Positions 4,735 through 6,881 of a stretch of DNA of 6,881 bases are shown here, piece by piece; position 1 is the stretch's first letter; every line of letters begins with the position of its first letter. The stretch is from an uncultured Rothia sp. GTDB lineage: Bacteria > Actinomycetota > Actinomycetes > Actinomycetales > Micrococcaceae. Under the pieces are notes generated by a model. That model did no database searches and was not told the DNA's origin. It was given only the letters and a program-made list of their open reading frames with translations. The stretch spans positions 1-6,881 of the forward strand of contig CALGXU010000066.1 of the NCBI GenBank assembly GCA_937935205.1, written 5' to 3'. Both the position numbers and the translations under genes were made by a program.

Positions 4735-5679
4735 TCAGATATCGAGGCTCGTCATGTGCACGCTGGAACGCCCCAGCTCGGGGGAGTAAGCCACCGTCAG
4801 GTCGGTATTGAAGGTGCGGGAGAGAACCCCGCTCGTGAGCACCTCCGAGGCGCGGCCCGTGAGCAGCTGTGCTGGCGCATTCGCAGATACCTGCGGCGCT
4901 GCGTTCGGTGCGGTATCGGGCACCTCGTGCGCGCCGAGCAGGGCGACGGTCGCATCCAGCATGAGGGCGTGATCCGGGTTGTGGGTCGTAAAAATGACCC
5001 CGTACCCGGCATCGCGCAGCTGCCGAATCTTCCGCAGAACCTTCGCCTGATTCGCCACATCCAGGGCGCTCGTCGGCTCGTCCAAAATGATGAGCGGGGC
5101 GTCTTGCACCAGGGTTCGGGCAATACCCACCTGCTGACGCTGACCGCCGGACAGCTGATCCAGCGGGGAATGTGCCAGGTCGAGCAGACCCAGCTCCTCC
5201 ATCACGGTGTGCACCTGCTCACGGTCACGGTGCGAGGGTGAAGAGAACAACCCGATATAGGGTGCGCGACCCATCAGCAGGTACTCGGTCACGGTGTAGG
5301 AGATGCCGCGACCCTCCATCTGCGGAAGGTAGGCGATGCGGCGGGCACGCTCAGTCGCGGTCAAAGAATCCAGCGGCTCACCACCCAGGTGAACGGTGCC
5401 CTCGGTGAGCGAGTGCAAACCAATCAGGGAGTTCAACAGAGTGGACTTACCCACACCGTTGCGACCCAGAATGGCGAGCACCTCACCGCGTCGCACCTGC
5501 AGGTTCACGTTGCGGAAAATCCAACGGCTGGAGCGGTGCCCGGAACGGTGCAGACCGGCGCGGCGGTGATTGATGCGCTTGCCCCGGCGACCGTAACGGA
5601 AGCCCGCATCGTCCAGGTGCAGCAGAACCTCTGCGCTCGCACCCGTGCGGTGCTGAGTATCGGGAATGGACGAGGACAT
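4735..5679 (-). CDS. ABC importer ATP-binding protein (FecE/FepC/BtuD-like)
   Basis: Cytosolic ATPase that would pair as a dimer under the permease and drive uptake of the metal chelate. The product is 314 aa, somewhat long for the family (about 255-275). Motifs are complete: A-loop Tyr29, Walker A GRNGVGKST 72-80, Q-loop Gln120, signature LSGGQ 176-180, Walker B LIILDE 196-201 (catalytic Glu201), D-loop SALD 204-207 and H-loop His233. The extra length has two sources. A basic insertion (about 30-52, rich in Arg and His) sits between the A-loop strand and the strand before Walker A. A Pro/Ala/Asn-rich stretch (about 246-265) sits before the usual C-terminal EVLTSGVLSRTF segment. Its ATG overlaps the permease stop as TAATG, so translation is probably coupled. 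All catalytic residues are present and activity is expected. Confidence 0.95.
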   Translation of the reverse strand: MSSSIPDTQHRTGASAEVLLHLDDAGFRYGRRGKRINHRRAGLHRSGHRSSRWIFRNVNLQVRRGEVLAILGRNGVGKSTLLNSLIGLHSLTEGTVHLGGEPLDSLTATERARRIAYLPQMEGRGISYTVTEYLLMGRAPYIGLFSSPSHRDREQVHTVMEELGLLDLAHSPLDQLSGGQRQQVGIARTLVQDAPLIILDEPTSALDVANQAKVLRKIRQLRDAGYGVIFTTHNPDHALMLDATVALLGAHEVPDTAPNAAPQVSANAPAQLLTGRASEVLTSGVLSRTFNTDLTVAYSPELGRSSVHMTSLDI

Positions 5680-6815
5680 TACTTCACCCGAACCTTTCCA
5701 AGCAGCAGCAGCGCCACGTACAGCGGTGTGCCAATGAAGCCGGTCAGTACGCTCAGCGGAACCTCCGCACTGGTGAGGCTACGCGCCAGGGTATCGACGA
5801 ACATCATGAACGAAGCACCCATCAGAATGGACAGCGGCATGAGCTTGGTCGTGTCGCTACCAACCAGCAGGCGGCACAGGTGCGGAATGACCAGGCCAAC
5901 CCAAGAAATCGGGCCGCCAATACACACGCTGGTCGCGGTCACCAGTGTCGCCAGCAGAATGGTGACACCGCGGGTGCGGGTCAGGTTAATGCCGAGGGTG
6001 CGCGCCTCATCGTCACCGAGCGAGAGGATATTAATGCGCCAGCGCATCGCCAGCAACAGCAGGATGCAGGGCACCGCCACCAGCGCAAACTGGGTGAGTG
6101 CTTCCGCGCGCACGTCCTGCAGGGAGCCCATCTGCCAGAACACGATCTGCGCCAGCTGAGTTTCAGGGTTCGCAATGAACTTCAACGCACCCAGTGCGGC
6201 GGTGCCAAAGCCACCCACAATCACGCCGGAGAGCACCAGCATGAGCGTGGACTGATTCTTGAGTAGACGCGGAATGCTCACGGTCAGCAGCACTGCCGCG
6301 AGGCCGCCGGCGAGGGCGGAACCCTGTATGGCGATGCTCGTGCCCACACCCAGCAAAATGGCGGAGGCGGCACCCACCGACGCACCCTGCGAAACACCCA
6401 GCAGGTACGGGGAGACCAGCGGGTTACGGAAGACCGCCTGGAAGGTGGCACCGGCAATCGCGAGGGCGGCACCGATGAGCCCGGCGGCGAGCAGACGCGG
6501 AATACGCACGGTCAGCAGCATGTTTTCGGCGGGCTTGTAGACTTTCAGGTCCATGCCGAACCAGTTCTTACCGAGAATGCGGAAAAGCTCGTCCAATTCG
6601 AGCGGGTACCTGCCGGTGATGAGTGAAAGATAGGCGACGCCCAGCAGAATGGCGAGGGCGATGAGCATAATCAGCGGGTACGAGGATGCGAAGAGGTGGC
6701 GCTCGGTCTTGGCGGTCGGTGCGCCGCTGGGATTTGCCTCCGTGTTTGCCACCGTGTTCGTCTCTGCGGAGTCTTTCGGGGTTGGCTGTGAAGCTGTCTC
6801 CGTGGTCGTGCTCAT
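5679..6815 (-). CDS. ABC importer permease, FecCD family
   Basis: Integral membrane channel of a type II (BtuC/FhuB/FecCD-type) importer. The product is 378 aa. A hydrophilic Thr/Ala/Asn-rich N-terminal tail (1-40) precedes about ten membrane helices. Family marks are VRIPRLLAAGLIGAALAIAG (103-122), RNPLVSPYLLGVSQGA (130-145), the ATPase-contacting loop GDDEARTLGIN (267-277), GPISWVGLVIPHLCR (301-315) and LTGFIGTPLYVALLL near the end. ATG 6815 is chosen because GGAAGGA (6820-6826) stands 4 nt upstream. An ATG at 6872 would add 19 charged residues and has no visible ribosome site. Only one permease gene is seen, so a homodimer as in BtuC is expected unless a partner lies beyond the window. It is the first gene of the visible operon. 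Confidence 0.95.
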   Translation of the reverse strand: MSTTTETASQPTPKDSAETNTVANTEANPSGAPTAKTERHLFASSYPLIMLIALAILLGVAYLSLITGRYPLELDELFRILGKNWFGMDLKVYKPAENMLLTVRIPRLLAAGLIGAALAIAGATFQAVFRNPLVSPYLLGVSQGASVGAASAILLGVGTSIAIQGSALAGGLAAVLLTVSIPRLLKNQSTLMLVLSGVIVGGFGTAALGALKFIANPETQLAQIVFWQMGSLQDVRAEALTQFALVAVPCILLLLAMRWRINILSLGDDEARTLGINLTRTRGVTILLATLVTATSVCIGGPISWVGLVIPHLCRLLVGSDTTKLMPLSILMGASFMMFVDTLARSLTSAEVPLSVLTGFIGTPLYVALLLLGKVRVK

Positions 6816-6881
6816 GGAGTCCTTCCGTGCGCTCTTGTGGTCCCGTGTCTCGCGTGTGTGTGCTCTAAACATATGTGAGCC
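6816..6881 (-). promoter_or_regulatory. Start of the operon leader, with permease ribosome site
   Basis: On the minus strand this holds GGAAGGA (6820-6826) close to the permease ATG. Further up is an 8-bp palindrome ACATATGT (6869-6876) next to TTTAGAG. TATGTT there could be a -10 element, but a -35 would fall outside the window. No 19-bp DtxR/IdeR-type palindrome is visible in this portion. Confidence 0.35.

Noticed and set aside
6816..6872. Permease start at 6872
   Set aside because: There is no ribosome site upstream of that ATG, whereas GGAAGGA sits just before 6815. The first 19 residues are charged and not part of the family domain.

Overview
The window looks like chromosomal DNA from a moderately high-GC actinobacterium. 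The GC-rich coding, the GTG start at position 1967, the Gram-positive-type lipoprotein and the protein sequences themselves all fit. A Micrococcaceae member such as Rothia is my best guess, but this is inference from protein flavour and base composition, and no species marker is present. No tRNA, rRNA, CRISPR array, transposase or phage gene was seen.

Left part (1-1458): coaE (dephospho-CoA kinase, last step of coenzyme A synthesis) reads leftwards from 713. A YigZ/IMPACT-family gene reads rightwards from 772. They are divergent and share a 58-bp gap. A 15-bp tandem repeat lies in the DNA downstream of coaE.

Middle part (1459-3295): a gap of about 500 bp is unusually rich in hairpins and perfect palindromes. 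It carries a possible leftward terminator and a 44-codon small ORF whose TGA overlaps the GTG start of a 442-residue protein that I cannot assign to a family. The protein has a disordered N-terminus, a helical region and a C-terminal beta-rich half. Its layout faintly recalls proteins associated with tellurium-resistance (TerD-like) domains. This segment is the least explained part of the window.

Right part (3296-6881): a strong hairpin at 3329-3371 separates the unknown gene from a convergent, leftward ABC importer operon of the iron-siderophore/haem/cobalamin type. The order of transcription is FecCD-type permease (6815 to 5679), then ATPase (5679 to 4735, start codon overlapping the permease stop as TAATG), then a 164-bp spacer, then the substrate-binding lipoprotein (4570 to 3425). 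Together they would form one complete importer: the lipoprotein captures a metal chelate outside the membrane, a permease homodimer passes it through, and an ATPase homodimer powers transport. The substrate cannot be told from sequence alone, and I found no convincing iron-repressor operator inside the window. The ATPase has an unusual arginine/histidine-rich insertion before Walker A.

I did not find a clear new defence or mobile system. The best candidates for novelty are the structured region and small ORF in front of the unknown gene, and the unknown protein itself.
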